Assembly (NCBI GenBank): GCA_964624625.1
Contig: CAZUXW010000005.1
Location: 1 to 64,000, forward strand
Direction of reading: 5' to 3'
Origin: PALSA-1180 sp964624625
GTDB taxonomy: Bacteria > Oederibacteriota > Muellerivitia > Muellerivitales > Muellerivitaceae
DNA length: 64,000 nt
Shown here: in pieces, positions 9,444-18,600 of the stretch
How the letters are laid out: each line of letters starts with the position of its first letter
Position numbering within the stretch: the stretch's first letter is position 1
Translations under genes and position numbers: made by a program
Notes under the pieces: generated by a model
Database searches by the model: none
Told to the model about the DNA's origin: nothing
Seen by the model: the letters and a program-made list of their open reading frames with translations, nothing else

Positions 9444-10193
9444 TTACTTCACGAAAACAATATCATCCACCCTCAGGTCGTAATCCGCCTCGTGGAGTTC
9501 CGGAGAAAAGGCCATGTTTTTCACATCGGGAAAGGTGCGGGGATAGGAAGTGCCCCATGTAGGCTGATTGAAACGGTTCAGGGGAATCTTCACCAGGGTC
9601 CATTGCTCAGGGGCGATGAAGTCGGCTTGGAAATCGCAATAGTCCTGCACAACCGCCCTTCTTAAGGTCGTGATGTAATATTTTCCATCGCCCTTGGCCG
9701 CGAACCAAAGTTCCTTGTAACCGTTCAAGTCCACGGTGCTTCCCTGGCTGTTCAGGTTCGCCTGGAGGTAGGCCCAGGTCCAAGGAGCCTCGCTGGGGCC
9801 CAAGTGGCCCTTCATGCCGGCGCAGAAACCGGGAGAGAGCGGCGACCCGCCCTCCAGCCGCTGGTAGGGATTCGGGAGAAGAATGGTTCCCATGTTGTTG
9901 TGGTCAAACTCAACCGACCAACCGCCGATGCCCGAGGCGGGGGAAGGGCCCTCGAAGTCGTCCAACCTCCAGGAATCCTTCGGGATTTTCACCGAGTTTT
10001 TGCTTTTTATTTCCACCGTGTCGCTCATGCCGAGCTTTTCCCTCAAGTCCTGTATTTCCCGCCTCAGGCGGTAAACTTCCGCCTTCAACTGGTCGTTGGA
10101 CCATCCTTTGAGGGACCCTTCCTGGGGGGGGGAGTCGGCCCTCAGAAGGGTCGCGGTAAAAAAAACAGCGAGGAACAGGTGAAGCCTTTTCAT
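9444..10193 (-). CDS. secreted CIA30-like beta-sandwich domain protein with N-terminal coiled coil
   Basis: The ATG on the minus strand is preceded by GGGAGG. The 249-residue product has a signal peptide (LHLFLAVFFTATLLRA) and a short helical segment (LKAEVYRLRREIQDLREKLG). The domain that follows begins WRLDDFEG and ends YDLRVDDIVFVK. This layout matches the CIA30/galactose-binding-like fold. Nearly the same domain forms the C-terminus of the GH18 protein at 13385: both have RAxVxDYCxF, QPTWG and a final VDD. Binding of a carbohydrate or surface is the likely role; no catalytic motif is visible. It is divergent from the DUF1800 gene. Confidence 0.75.
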   Translation of the reverse strand: MKRLHLFLAVFFTATLLRADSPPQEGSLKGWSNDQLKAEVYRLRREIQDLREKLGMSDTVEIKSKNSVKIPKDSWRLDDFEGPSPASGIGGWSVEFDHNNMGTILLPNPYQRLEGGSPLSPGFCAGMKGHLGPSEAPWTWAYLQANLNSQGSTVDLNGYKELWFAAKGDGKYYITTLRRAVVQDYCDFQADFIAPEQWTLVKIPLNRFNQPTWGTSYPRTFPDVKNMAFSPELHEADYDLRVDDIVFVK

Positions 10194-10234
10194 AATGCCT
10201 CCCGGAAATTAAGGCTCAAACGATAAGACTATTA

Positions 10235-10355
10235 AACCACCAAGGGCGCCAAGGACGCCAAGAAAAGGGGGGCGATAAGTATGATTTGGGCGAAAATGCC
10301 GGAAAAAGTTAATTTTTATTTGTCTTTCGGGGTGACCTTGGGGCCCTTGGTGGTT
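10235..10355. repeat. inverted-repeat element, copy 1 (CCACCAAGG termini)
   Basis: AACCACCAAGGG (10235-10246) and CCCTTGGTGGTT (10344-10355) are perfect 12-bp inverted repeats bounding a 121-bp segment. The left arm continues with a second CGCCAAGG-type unit. Similar words bound the segment 19351-19456. The element sits in the divergent spacer between the genes at 10193 and 10412, so it may carry their promoters. Confidence 0.6.
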
Positions 10356-10411
10356 CAAGTGCCCCGGTTAATGCCCTTGTGGCCCCAGGCAAAAAGGGTT
10401 ATCCTTTTTTT

Positions 10412-12043
10412 ATGGTCCTTTTCCAAAAAAGGTTTCAAAATTTTTCCTTTTCCCTCCTCGCCCTAATCGCACTGGCTCTGGGCTCTCCCGGCCTGGCCCA
10501 AACCCCAGCCTTGACCTTGGACCAAAAATGCCTCCAGGTTCTCAACCGTTTTACCTTCGGGCCCAAGCCGGGGGATTTGGAGCTGGTGCGCAAGATGGGG
10601 CTGGACGCCTTCCTGAGGGAACAGCTGAATCCGGACATGATCGATGATTCGGCCTGTGAGAAGGACTTGGATCCCTATTCCACGGTCAAGGAAAGCATCA
10701 ATTCATTATTGATGGAATATCCCCAGCCGGGAGTCAATATCATGAGGCCGGACCTTCGGAATAAAGCCCTCTCGCCGGCCCAAAATGAGGAAGCCTACGG
10801 CCGTATCTTCAGCATGGTGAATGATTTGGCCGCGGCCAAGTTGACAAGGGCCTTGGTAAGCAGGCGCCAGTTATATGAGGTGATGGTGGATTTTTGGTTC
10901 AACCATTTCAACGTCGCCTTCGACAAGAATGAGGTGGAATGGTGCACCGGGACCTACGAAAGGGAGGTCATCAGGCCCAATGCCCTGGGTAATTTCAAGG
11001 ATCTTTTGATGGCCGTGGCCAAAAGCCCGGCCATGATGGTTTACCTGGATAATAACGACAATTTCGCCGACCCCAACTTCAAGCCTCTGGCCGATCCCGG
11101 CATGACCGGCAAAGGCGGTGGGGCCATGATGATGCAAAGCATGCCGGGCCAGGGCCTGCGCCTCAACGAAAATTACGCCAGGGAACTATTGGAGCTCCAC
11201 ACCCTGGGGGTGGACGGCGGCTACACCCAAAAGGACGTCGTGGAGACGGCCAGGGTATTCACCGGATGGTCGGTCGGAGGACTCCAACCCGATTCGGCGC
11301 CGCAGCCCGTGGCCTTCAAGTTCAAGCCCTGGCACCATGACGGCAACCCCAAGTTTATCCTGGGCCATTCCTTCGGGCCCAACGACGGCGTCAAGGAGGG
11401 GGAAGCGGTGTTGGCCATGCTTTCCCGCCGCCCGGAAACAGCCAATAGGATTGCCTTCAAGCTATGCCAGAGGTTCGTGGCCGACAACCCACCGGCCGCC
11501 CTCGTGGAAAGGGTCGCGGCCAAGTTCCTGGAATCGGACTGCGACATCAAGGAAACCCTTCGGGTCATCCTCGATTCGCCCGAATTTTTCGACCCCCAAT
11601 ATTACCGGGCCAAGGTGAAAACGCCTTTCGAATATGTCGCCAGCGCCATGAGGGCGGTGGACGCGCACCCGGGCGATTGGAACCCCTCCATCCATGTGCT
11701 GGAATCCATGGGCCAGCCCCTTTATCGATGCGAGGCGCCGACCGGTTACCCCCAGACTGCCAACGCCTGGATAAGCTCCGCCTCGTTGCTGGGACGAACC
11801 AATTTCGCGGCAAAACTGTTCGACGCGACGGAGAAGGAGGGGCCGGTCGTAAACCTGGAGCCCTTCGAGAAGGGCGCCGCGGGGGGAGGCGGGAAGGCCG
11901 TTCTTCAAAATGTCTCGAGGATTCTCTTGAACGGCGAAATGTCCCCGAAAACGGAACAGGCGTTGTTGGCGGACCAACCTTCCCTGGATACCCGCAAATT
12001 GGCGGCTTTGGTATTGGCTTCGCCGGATTTTCAGAGGAGATGA
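10412..12043 (+). CDS. DUF1800 family secreted protein
   Basis: ATG 10412 is preferred over an upstream GTG (10379) because it directly precedes a signal peptide (FSFSLLALIALALGSPGLAQ). The 543-residue protein shows DUF1800 signatures: NRFTFGPKPGD near the start, VDFWFNHFNVAFDK, and the diagnostic NENYARELLELHTLGVDGG followed by TQKDVVETARVFTGW. DUF1800 proteins are exported and very often encoded just before a DUF1501 protein, as here; their biochemical role is not established. A GC-rich hairpin (12044-12070) separates it from the DUF1501 gene. Confidence 0.92.
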   Translation: MVLFQKRFQNFSFSLLALIALALGSPGLAQTPALTLDQKCLQVLNRFTFGPKPGDLELVRKMGLDAFLREQLNPDMIDDSACEKDLDPYSTVKESINSLLMEYPQPGVNIMRPDLRNKALSPAQNEEAYGRIFSMVNDLAAAKLTRALVSRRQLYEVMVDFWFNHFNVAFDKNEVEWCTGTYEREVIRPNALGNFKDLLMAVAKSPAMMVYLDNNDNFADPNFKPLADPGMTGKGGGAMMMQSMPGQGLRLNENYARELLELHTLGVDGGYTQKDVVETARVFTGWSVGGLQPDSAPQPVAFKFKPWHHDGNPKFILGHSFGPNDGVKEGEAVLAMLSRRPETANRIAFKLCQRFVADNPPAALVERVAAKFLESDCDIKETLRVILDSPEFFDPQYYRAKVKTPFEYVASAMRAVDAHPGDWNPSIHVLESMGQPLYRCEAPTGYPQTANAWISSASLLGRTNFAAKLFDATEKEGPVVNLEPFEKGAAGGGGKAVLQNVSRILLNGEMSPKTEQALLADQPSLDTRKLAALVLASPDFQRR

Positions 12044-12070
12044 CCCTCCCCCGCCCCTTGGGGGGGAGGG
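12044..12070. repeat. GC-rich perfect palindrome between DUF1800 and DUF1501 genes
   Basis: CCCTCCCCC (12044-12052) pairs with GGGGGAGGG (12062-12070), starting directly after the stop codon of the DUF1800 gene. No T-run follows, so it may stabilise the mRNA or attenuate transcription rather than terminate it fully. Confidence 0.7.
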
Positions 12071-12104
12071 AAGGTTTGCCAGACCTAAATGACAGGAGTT
12101 GAGC

Positions 12105-13331
12105 ATGGATCCCCGATACAATCCCAAGTTGTCACGCAGGGACTTTTTTAAAATGACCGGCACCTTGGGCGCGGGACTGGCCCTTTGGTCCCTGCCGCCC
12201 TGGCTGCACGCGGCGGCGAAACTGGCGGCGGGCCCGAACTCGAATTCCAAGACCCTGGTCGTCCTTTTCCAACGGGGAGCCGCCGACGGTCTCAACACGG
12301 TCATTCCTTTCGCTGATCCACTGTACTTGAAAGCCAGGCCGACCATCGGGATCAAGTCCGGCATCCTGGACCTGGACGGCCGTTTCGGCTTCCATCCCTC
12401 ACTGGCTCCCCTTTTGCCGTTGTGGAAGGAGGGCCATTTGGCCTTGGTCCACAGCGCCGGATCCCCGGATTCCAGCCGCTCCCATTTCGACGCGCAAGAC
12501 TACATGGAAACGGGGACGCCTGGAGTGAAGGGAACCGCGGACGGATGGCTCAACCGGACAGCCGGGTCCTTCCCCAAGGCTGGACTTGACCCCTTGGCGG
12601 CCATCGCCATTTCCGCCAGGCCTCCCAGGATTCTCAGGGGGGAAATCCCCGTGACCTCCATGACCAGCCTGAAGGACTACGCCTTCAGCCAGGGGCCCGA
12701 GGCGGCCAAGACCTTTGAGGACATGTACTCCGGTTCGGAAGGACTGTTGGGCAAGGCCGGACTCGCCACGGCCGATTCCATCAAAAAACTGCAGTCGCTG
12801 CTCGGCGCAGCCCGGGGATCTTCCCAGGGGGGTTATGGAAACGGCTATCTAGGCCACGCCCTTTCGGACTTGGCCTCCATCCTGAAATCGGGTGCCGGCG
12901 TGAAGGTGGCATTCGTGGATATCGGGGGATGGGACCATCACACGGGTGAAAGCTACAGGTTAGGGTCGCTCCTGGAGGATTGGGGAAAGGGCCTTTCGGC
13001 TTTCTGGAGGGACTTGGGCGATAAGGCGGGGGATGTGGTGGTGGTTTCCATGACGGAGTTTGGGCGAACCGTCGCCGAGAACGGGTCCCAAGGCACGGAC
13101 CACGGCCACGGCAGCGTCATGTTCCTGTTGGGAGGCCCCGTTAAGGGGGGCAGGGTCTATGGCAAGTGGAGCGGGCTGGAGAGGGAAAATCTGAATGAGG
13201 GAAGGGATCTTCCCGTGAACACGGATTTCCGCCAGGTCCTTTGCGAGGCCTTGGGAAAACACCTGGGCGTCAAGAAACAATCGGCGATTTTCCCCGGTTT
13301 CAGGCCTGGCCCTTCCTTGGGATGGATATAA
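12105..13331 (+). CDS. DUF1501 family protein, Tat-exported
   Basis: AGGAG lies six bases before ATG 12105; an in-frame TTG at 12099 overlaps it and is less likely. Residues 10-16 read SRRDFFK, followed by a hydrophobic stretch: a twin-arginine signal (R11, R12). The 408-residue protein has the DUF1501 landmarks LVVLFQRGAADGLNTV, FGFHPSLAPL, SRSHFDAQDYMETG, VDIGGWDHHTGE and MTEFGRTVAENG with DHGHG. The family belongs to the alkaline-phosphatase/sulfatase-like superfamily. Tat export suggests a cofactor or metal is loaded in the cytoplasm. The pairing with DUF1800 implies a joint function outside the inner membrane. Confidence 0.92.
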   Translation: MDPRYNPKLSRRDFFKMTGTLGAGLALWSLPPWLHAAAKLAAGPNSNSKTLVVLFQRGAADGLNTVIPFADPLYLKARPTIGIKSGILDLDGRFGFHPSLAPLLPLWKEGHLALVHSAGSPDSSRSHFDAQDYMETGTPGVKGTADGWLNRTAGSFPKAGLDPLAAIAISARPPRILRGEIPVTSMTSLKDYAFSQGPEAAKTFEDMYSGSEGLLGKAGLATADSIKKLQSLLGAARGSSQGGYGNGYLGHALSDLASILKSGAGVKVAFVDIGGWDHHTGESYRLGSLLEDWGKGLSAFWRDLGDKAGDVVVVSMTEFGRTVAENGSQGTDHGHGSVMFLLGGPVKGGRVYGKWSGLERENLNEGRDLPVNTDFRQVLCEALGKHLGVKKQSAIFPGFRPGPSLGWI

Positions 13332-13384
13332 AAAAGAGAGGCTTTTATCGGCAGTAAAATATTTCTTATTTTTTTGGGGGTTTT

Positions 13385-15331
13385 TTGAAAAGGTTCTCCT
13401 TCCCGCTATTTGTGCCGATTTTCTATTTTCTGTTTTCCATTCCCGCCATTGCCGGCCCCAACCTGGTTGTTCTCGGTTATTCGGCAGTCTGGTTCGACGG
13501 CCTTTATCCGCCGGAAAGCTACAATTACGGCGCCCTCACCCACATCGCCAGGGCCTTTCTCACGCCGAAAGCCGACGGTTCCATAAAGGCGCCGGCGGGA
13601 TTTTGGGACCCCGATTTGCAAAGGCTTGCCCAGGCCCATGGCGTGAAGTTATTGGCTTCCCTCGGGGGAGCGGCTCCCGACGCGAGCCAATGGCTGGCAC
13701 TGGCCCGCGACCCGAAAGCCTTAAAAGTTTTTTTTGATTCCTTGGAAAAATCCATTGGGGACCACCGTTATGACGGCGTGGATGTGGATTGGGAGCCTTC
13801 CGCCCTGACGGACCAGGATCAGGAAACCTATACCGCCTTTATGAAGGAGCTTCGGGCGCGGTTCCCTAAATGGATCATCACCACGGCCTTGGGCGCCAGT
13901 GATTATTACGGCAAACATATCGCCTGGGCTGATGTCGCTCGCCAGGTGGATTTTATCAACCTCATGACCTATGACTTCGCGGGAGATTGGACCGGGCATT
14001 CGGGGTATAACGCGAATCTTTACGACTCGAAAAATTCAAAAGTGGCCACCGGATTGAGCGTTGATGAGGCGGTCAAGCGGTTGGAAGGAAAATACTCGGT
14101 GCCCGCCGATAAGATCGTCCTTGGATTGCCCTTTTACGGCCAGCACTTTTTTACCGCCCATATGGGGGATAATTTCACGGATGCCGCCAGCAAAGTTGTC
14201 TCGGAGATCCAGTTTTATGAGATCGCCCCCCTGGAATTGGACGGGGACTGGAAATTCCGATGGGACGACGACGCGAAGGCCGATTATCTGGAAAGGGCGG
14301 TTGGAAACGGCGTCATTAGTTACGACGACAAGGGGTCTATTCGAATCAAATGCGACTACGCCAAAAACGAGGGGTTGAGGGGGGTCATGATTTGGAATTT
14401 GGGAGCGGACCTGGTTGGGTTGAAAACCCCGCTTTTGGATTCGGTTTGCGGGGCTTTTGGCGCGCGGTCCGTGACCCTGCCGGCTTCGGGGTTGGCTAGG
14501 GCCGCCGCGACTTTCGCGGGCATGGTCCAAGACGCCTTCGGGAAACTTGGGGGCCTCCATGAAAATCTGCTGAAGGCCGGAAAAATCGAGGAAGCCGGGA
14601 GGGCCGTGACTTGGAAGGGCCCGGAGCTCAGCGCGCAAGGCTCGAATCGGGCCGGGGTTTTAGGGAAAGAGATTTGGGATTTGCAAAGAACCTTGAGCAA
14701 GCTCAATCGAAAACTGGAAGAGGGACAGGCGGTTCTCGATTCCATCCCCGTGACGGTGGTTCAGGGACGAAAAGTGGAAGCCGATGGCGCCCGGTTATTG
14801 GTGGATGATTTTGAGGGAGGGACCCCGGTCAACGCCTTGGGCGGGGCATGGACGGCCGATTTCGACCAGAATAAATTGGGGACGACGTTAAGTCCCAGCC
14901 CCTTCGCTCCCGCGGCCGGGGGGGCGAGGGGATCGGAAAAGTTCGCCGCCCATATCTTCGGCCATTTCGGCAAGAGCATGGCGCCCTGGCCCTACGCGGA
15001 GCTGACGGGGACCCTCAACCAGGCGGGAGCCGCGGCGGATATAAGCGGATTTAAAACCCTGAAATTTTGGGCAAAGGGGGATGGCAAGGAATATTCGGCC
15101 CTGCTGGGCCGCGCGGCGGTGCGGGATTACTGCAATTTCCGGAGCGATTTCATGGCCCCCATCCCATGGACGGAGGTCGTTTTGAACCTCCAAGACTTCA
15201 AGCAGCCGACCTGGGGAAGGCAGATTCCCCTCAACCTCAGTGATGTTCTTTATATCGAGTTCACCCCATCCGCGTCGTTCAGTGATGAAGATTTCAACCT
15301 TTGGGTGGATGATGTTGTGTTGGGGAAATAG
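13385..15331 (+). CDS. secreted GH18 chitinase-like glycosidase with C-terminal CIA30-like domain
   Basis: The start is TTG 13385 behind GGGGG; the N-terminus is a signal peptide (FPLFVPIFYFLFSIPAIA). Residues ~25-360 form a GH18 TIM barrel. YDGVDVDWE contains the family signature DxxDxDxE with catalytic Glu137, and FINLMTYDFAGDW and MIWNLGAD match later barrel strands. GH18 enzymes hydrolyse chitin or related GlcNAc polymers by substrate-assisted catalysis. Residues ~400-465 are a helical linker. Residues ~472-648 repeat the CIA30-like domain found alone in the protein at 9444-10193, probably as a binding module. It follows the DUF1501 gene by 53 bases. Confidence 0.92.
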   Translation: MKRFSFPLFVPIFYFLFSIPAIAGPNLVVLGYSAVWFDGLYPPESYNYGALTHIARAFLTPKADGSIKAPAGFWDPDLQRLAQAHGVKLLASLGGAAPDASQWLALARDPKALKVFFDSLEKSIGDHRYDGVDVDWEPSALTDQDQETYTAFMKELRARFPKWIITTALGASDYYGKHIAWADVARQVDFINLMTYDFAGDWTGHSGYNANLYDSKNSKVATGLSVDEAVKRLEGKYSVPADKIVLGLPFYGQHFFTAHMGDNFTDAASKVVSEIQFYEIAPLELDGDWKFRWDDDAKADYLERAVGNGVISYDDKGSIRIKCDYAKNEGLRGVMIWNLGADLVGLKTPLLDSVCGAFGARSVTLPASGLARAAATFAGMVQDAFGKLGGLHENLLKAGKIEEAGRAVTWKGPELSAQGSNRAGVLGKEIWDLQRTLSKLNRKLEEGQAVLDSIPVTVVQGRKVEADGARLLVDDFEGGTPVNALGGAWTADFDQNKLGTTLSPSPFAPAAGGARGSEKFAAHIFGHFGKSMAPWPYAELTGTLNQAGAAADISGFKTLKFWAKGDGKEYSALLGRAAVRDYCNFRSDFMAPIPWTEVVLNLQDFKQPTWGRQIPLNLSDVLYIEFTPSASFSDEDFNLWVDDVVLGK

Positions 15332-15698
15332 GGGAAGTGGCATCCCGCCCGGATGGGATAAATTCAGGCCGGCAAGGCTGACGCCCGTTACTCCTCGCCT
15401 AGAAACTCCAAGTTGCACGACGTGGATTCCCGTTTGGCGAATCACATGAAGAGAGTTCATGCCGACCTTAAGGCGGGTCGTATCACCGTGCCCAACCCGA
15501 TGCCGAAAGGGTCAAGCAACTGAATGGAAATTAAACCTTTCTAACTTTGGCAAACTTTTCGATGGTCTCCGTAGGTTTCAGGTTCAACTGAAACTCGTGT
15601 AAAAGTTTAGAAAAGTTACCGACAAATCCCAACCCTATTTCAAATTGTGTTAAATTTAACGAGCAATACTCACATCTTCGAAATAGATCGGTTTTGAA
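15332..15698. other. intergenic stretch without a confident gene
   Basis: The first half (to ~15523) has coding-like composition and a possible gene remnant, listed separately. The second half is AT-rich. It contains a 7-bp perfect hairpin, GTTTCAG (15575-15581) with CTGAAAC (15588-15594), and then runs into the GTG start of the GH116-like gene. No clear sigma-70 promoter stands out. Confidence 0.6.
15362..15523 (+). pseudogene. possible gene remnant (54-codon open stretch without a good start)
   Basis: A frame open after an in-frame TAA at about 15359 runs to TGA 15521-15523. It encodes a balanced, protein-like peptide containing SKLHDVDSRLANHMKRVHAD and ending PNPMPKGSSN. There is no ATG near its beginning and no ribosome binding site, although a GTG lies at 15422. 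I do not recognise the family. It may be the 3' end of a degraded gene, or chance. Confidence 0.25.
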
Positions 15699-18600
15699 GT
15701 GACCTTCAAAGTACCTTCTGGAACTCAATTTTCTCCCGGCTCATATCAATTTTCGCTTCTGCTTTCCCTTCTTTTCTTCTTTATTACATGCCTGCCATTG
15801 TCCGCCGCCACCGCCATCCCGGCCCAAGCCTGGAGCAGGGACATCAATGCCGGGGGCTATCAGGACGGGGCTCCGGTGGGGGGCTTTGGAGCGGGATCCT
15901 ACACCTGGAATTTTGCCGGGGACTTCTATCTCAGCCGCCTCAATATCGCCGCGGCCCCGACGACCTGGACCAACAACAATCCCTATACCCTCGACAACAA
16001 CTGCCACTTTTATATGTACCAAAAGCCCTCGGGCCAGGCCGCTGTCACCACGAAGCTTAACGCCGCGTCTTTAGGATCCGGCCAAGCCAACTATTACTCC
16101 CTTTTTCCCAAGGCTTGGGTGGATTACTACGGTTCGAAGTTTCCCTGCAAGGCAAGGGTAACCCAATTCACCCCCCTGATCCCCGGCGATTACACCAGAA
16201 GCAGTTTCCCGGAAGGCATTTACGAATGGGAATTCACGAATAACACCTGCCTCTCCACGGAGGTGGGCATCATGCTGACCTGGGACAACACCTTTGGGGG
16301 GGCCAGCGCGGCGGCCAGCGTCTCGTGGAGCCACACGGGTTTGGTCCTGACCAGGACCGGTGGAAACGCGACTTCCAAATCCCAGGGTGAATTCACCCTT
16401 GCCGGCAGTTCCGGCGCCGGCGTGACCGTCACCTACCAATCGGCGGCCAGCGTGGCCGCGCTGGAAACTTCTTTCGGGGCCGCGGGGCTACTGGGCAATA
16501 GCGTCGGGAGCAATTCCATCGGCGGAATCGCCTTCAAGGTGACCCTGGCGCCTGGCCAAACCGTGAAAGTTCCCATCGTCCTGGCTTGGGACATTCCCCT
16601 TTGCCAGCCCGGCACCGGCGCCCAATGGTACCGGGAATACACGCGCACCTACGGAAGGACCGGACTCAATTCCTTCGGCATCGCCAACGACGCCTTGGCC
16701 AATTACCCGAACTGGGAAAGTTCCATCGACAATTGGCAGGGCGCCATCCTAGGCGGGCCCTATCCCGATTGGTTCAAGCAGATGCTATTTAACGAACTTT
16801 ATTATTACGCCATCGGGGGCACGATATGGGAGGCGGGGCAATACGGCTCCACCGCCTATGACGCGGGCCCTGACATGTTTTCCAGTTTGGAATGCTATGT
16901 CTACAGTTTTTACGGAACCTCGGACGTGCGCTTTTACAGTTCCTGGGCCCTGGCCGATAACTGGCCCAATATCGACAAGCAGGAAGTGGAGCAATTCAGC
17001 GACAGCGTGGTTGTGAGTCCCTCCCAGGCTTTGCCCAGGCCTGCCGCCATCGGCACCTGCGCCCACGATTTTGGCGGGCTTAATGACGTCTTCACCCGCT
17101 GGAACTCCTACACCTACCGCGATTCCACCACCTGGAAAGACCTCAACTCCAAACTGGTGCTGATGGTTTACCGGGATTGGGAGATGACGGGGAAGAGCGA
17201 CGCGGCCTTCCTGAACTATTGCTGGCCCTCGGTGCAGGCCGCCATGACCAAAGTGCACGGCCAATGCGTTTCGGGAGGCGTTACTTACAACCTTCCCATC
17301 TCCAGCGGCATCGATCAGACCTACGACGACCTGGGCCTCACCGGCGAAACGGCCTATTGCGGAAGCCTGTACCTGGCGGCCTGCGAGGCGGCCAAGGCCA
17401 TGGCCACCCAGCAGGGCAACGCGGCCTTGGCAACCACCTACAATTCCTGGCTGACCTTGGGACAAGCGGACTTCGAGGGAAATCTTTGGAACGCCGGGGG
17501 GAATTACTACAACATCGACACTGGAAGCGGCGCGGGGGGCGTGACCGGTGTGGCCCGCATCATGAGCGACCAGCTTTGCGGGCAATGGTACGCCAAGGCC
17601 TGCGGGTTGGCCGATGTGGTGCCAACCGCCCACGCGGTGAGCGCCTGGCAGGCGGTGCACGATAACAACTGGGCCAAGTTCGACGCCGGGGCCCATGGAG
17701 TGGTGAATGTCATGACCTCGGCGGGAGCCATTGATACTGGCACCCCCCAAAGCCAGGAAAACTGGGTGGGAACCAGCTGGGGAGCGGTGGCCGGCATGAT
17801 CCAACAGGGGATGTTCACCCAGGCTGTTTCCATCGGGAACAGCCTCTACAACACCATTTGGAACACGGGACAGATGTGGTTCCGGACCCCGGAGGCCTGG
17901 CGGACGGGGCTGGGGGGAGTCCGCGCGGCGTACTATATGAGGGCAAACTGTATTTGGGCGGCGAAACACGCCTATGAGGTAAATTCACCCTGCGGAGGGG
18001 CCTCCTGCACGCCCATTCCATCCCTCACCCCTACCTCCACGCCGACCTTGAATTGCCCCACGACGAATACGGCCACGCCAACCCCAACCTACACCATTCC
18101 CTCCACCGCGACCTGGACCCCCACCCCAACCGCGACCAGGACGGCAACGTCCACACCCTCCCCTAGCGCAACCAGGTCGCCTTCCCTTACCCCTTCTCCC
18201 ACGGCAACCAACAGCTTGACCAGGACCGCGACCTCCACCCCCACTAAAAGCCCGACGGCCACCGCGACGGTTTCCCCTTCGATGACCGCGACGGCTTCGT
18301 CTTCGCCAACCAAATCACCTACTTCCACTCAAACTCGAACCGCCACCTCGAGTTCTACCCCAACGGCCACGATCACTTCCACGCCATCCAACACCCCGCT
18401 TATTACCAATACGGCCAGCCGGACCCCCACCGTTACCCCGACCGATTCAACGACGCCGACTTCTTCGGCTACGCCTGCCGCTACGGCTTCACCGACCCAG
18501 ACCGCCACGAGGACCGCAACTTCAACGGCATCGATAACGGCTACGCCATCCCTGACCGCTTCGGCTTCGTCTACGTCGACCAGGACCGCAACCTCAACGG

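Noticed and set aside
15531..15728. 63-codon minus-strand open frame in the AT-rich leader of the GH116-like gene
   Set aside because: It overlaps the start of a clear gene, has no visible ribosome binding site and no recognisable family.
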